A DNA stretch of 6,652 nt, taken from positions 1-6,652 of the forward strand of contig DATMPQ010000068.1 of assembly GCA_035567015.1 (NCBI GenBank). Reading direction: 5' to 3'. Shown here piece by piece: positions 5,918 through 6,652 of the stretch. The first letter of the stretch is position 1. Every line of letters starts with the position of its first letter. A model generated the notes under the pieces. It was not told the origin of the DNA. It was given only the letters and a program-made list of their open reading frames with translations, and did no database searches. Source of the DNA: AV133 sp035567015 (GTDB lineage Bacteria > Verrucomicrobiota > Verrucomicrobiia > Chthoniobacterales > UBA10450). The translations under genes and the position numbers were made by a program.

Positions 5918-6652
5918 CCGGGTGTTCCGATCGCCACTTTTAGAATGACTGGCTTGCCAATCGTAACCGGTCGTTCGCGGGCATAGAGTGCTACCAGCGC
6001 GATGAACAGGGCGCTGTAAATAAGTCCCGGTAGAAAATCTATTGTCTGGTGCGTCAACGCACGCATCGCAGAGGTTGTGGTCTGGATATAGAGTATCTGC
6101 GCGACCGTACCGTTAGGTTGTTTAGCTGCTGTCCATAAGTTCTTGAACAAGTACGCCATTGCCGCAAAGAATAGGCAGCCGAAATAATCGAATTGGTTGA
6201 ACGAATCACCGAGCCCGGTGACAGTCGAGCCTGGCGGCATCCGATAGCCCAGCTCATCTTCGACGAAATCACCGAGGTCCCGCTGCTCACCCCCAATCAT
6301 GAGCGAGTTCTTAAAGCTCTCTCCGAGAAATTGCGCGGGAACGAACCGAAACACGAGGCGATTCCAATAACCCGCTCCCCATTGGTAAACGCCCGACTCA
6401 CGGGTAGCTGCAATTAGGAGCGTCGCATTTTTTACTTCGCTCACGGCATCGGCGTCGAAGTAATCATCGAACTCTTGCACCAGATCCAGTTGCTTCCACG
6501 CCTCGATCGGGTCCTGGGCCGCCGTTTTTCGGTATTCACCCGCCGCCGGGATGATGAACATCGCTCCAAGCACCGCACCGATTACGACGAAGCGCGGCGC
6601 CTGTTTTCCTCTCAAGAAGAAAAGACTCATTCCGAGCGAGATGAGAAAAAGC
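5914..6652 (-). CDS. Polytopic membrane protein, probable Wzy-type polysaccharide polymerase, C-terminal part
   Basis: Likely joins lipid-linked repeat units in the periplasm. The frame is open to the right edge: seven codons before the first ATG (6630) read LFLISLG and continue the same hydrophobic segment, so that Met is probably internal and the gene starts outside the window. Counting from that Met, membrane segments lie near 14-31, 148-166 and 196-217, with a long polar, presumably periplasmic loop (about 32-147). The loop holds YWNRLVFRFVPAQFLG (88-103) and PPGSTVTGLGDSFNQFDYFG (132-151). Arg-containing loops followed by a Gly-rich motif before a membrane helix are typical of Wzy/O-antigen-polymerase-like proteins, and the gene neighbours agree. 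Sequence conservation in this family is low, so an O-antigen ligase or another EPS membrane protein remains possible. It precedes the GT4 gene by 10 bases. Confidence 0.6.
   Translation of the reverse strand, partial: LFLISLGMSLFFLRGKQAPRFVVIGAVLGAMFIIPAAGEYRKTAAQDPIEAWKQLDLVQEFDDYFDADAVSEVKNATLLIAATRESGVYQWGAGYWNRLVFRFVPAQFLGESFKNSLMIGGEQRDLGDFVEDELGYRMPPGSTVTGLGDSFNQFDYFGCLFFAAMAYLFKNLWTAAKQPNGTVAQILYIQTTTSAMRALTHQTIDFLPGLIYSALFIALVALYARERPVTIGKPVILKVAIGTPG

Noticed and set aside
1..6652. CRISPR array, tRNA, riboswitch or toxin-antitoxin pair
   Set aside because: No regularly spaced repeats, cloverleaf or long structured leader is visible, and all space is taken by polysaccharide genes except gaps of at most 111 bases.

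Overview
The window is part of a surface- or exopolysaccharide biosynthesis locus. It holds one plus-strand gene entering from the left edge and five minus-strand genes, the last of which runs off the right edge. The two groups converge at about 905-1015. Coding density is very high: the largest gap is 111 bases, and I see no tRNA, rRNA, CRISPR array or insertion sequence.

Organism: a Gram-negative-type bacterium with base composition in the mid-50s percent GC by eye. The style of the kinase and transferase, the near absence of Shine-Dalgarno sequences and the short AT-rich intergenic repeats would fit a Verrucomicrobiota or related PVC soil or water bacterium. That is only an impression, because no phylogenetic marker is present.

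Layout: 2-904 (+) is the cytoplasmic kinase end of a Wzc/CpsD-type tyrosine autokinase, very likely the C-terminal part of a Wzz-Wzc fusion. From 905 to about 1044 there is a convergent junction with a striking 20-bp inverted repeat whose loop contains the stop codon of the opposing gene. On the minus strand, in order of transcription, are: 6652-5914, the C-terminal part of a polytopic protein resembling a Wzy-type polymerase; 5903-4647 and 4650-3403, two GT4 (GT-B) glycosyltransferases; 3406-2630, a GT2 (GT-A) glycosyltransferase of the WaaE-like type; and 2584-1016, a WbaP-like polyprenyl-phosphate sugar phosphotransferase.

How they work together (family knowledge plus inference): the phosphotransferase puts the first sugar phosphate on the undecaprenyl carrier, the GT2 and the two GT4 enzymes extend the repeat unit, the membrane protein polymerises the units in the periplasm, and the tyrosine kinase governs chain length and export. 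The minus-strand genes are packed as one operon: two junctions are 4-base ATGA overlaps, a third is a 10-base gap bridged by a five-codon mini-ORF, and only the 45-base gap before the phosphotransferase is looser. No flippase or outer-membrane exporter lies in the window. I found no clear new system. The main oddities are the hairpin at the convergent junction, the displaced start of the upstream GT4 gene, and a substituted metal-binding motif in the GT2 enzyme.
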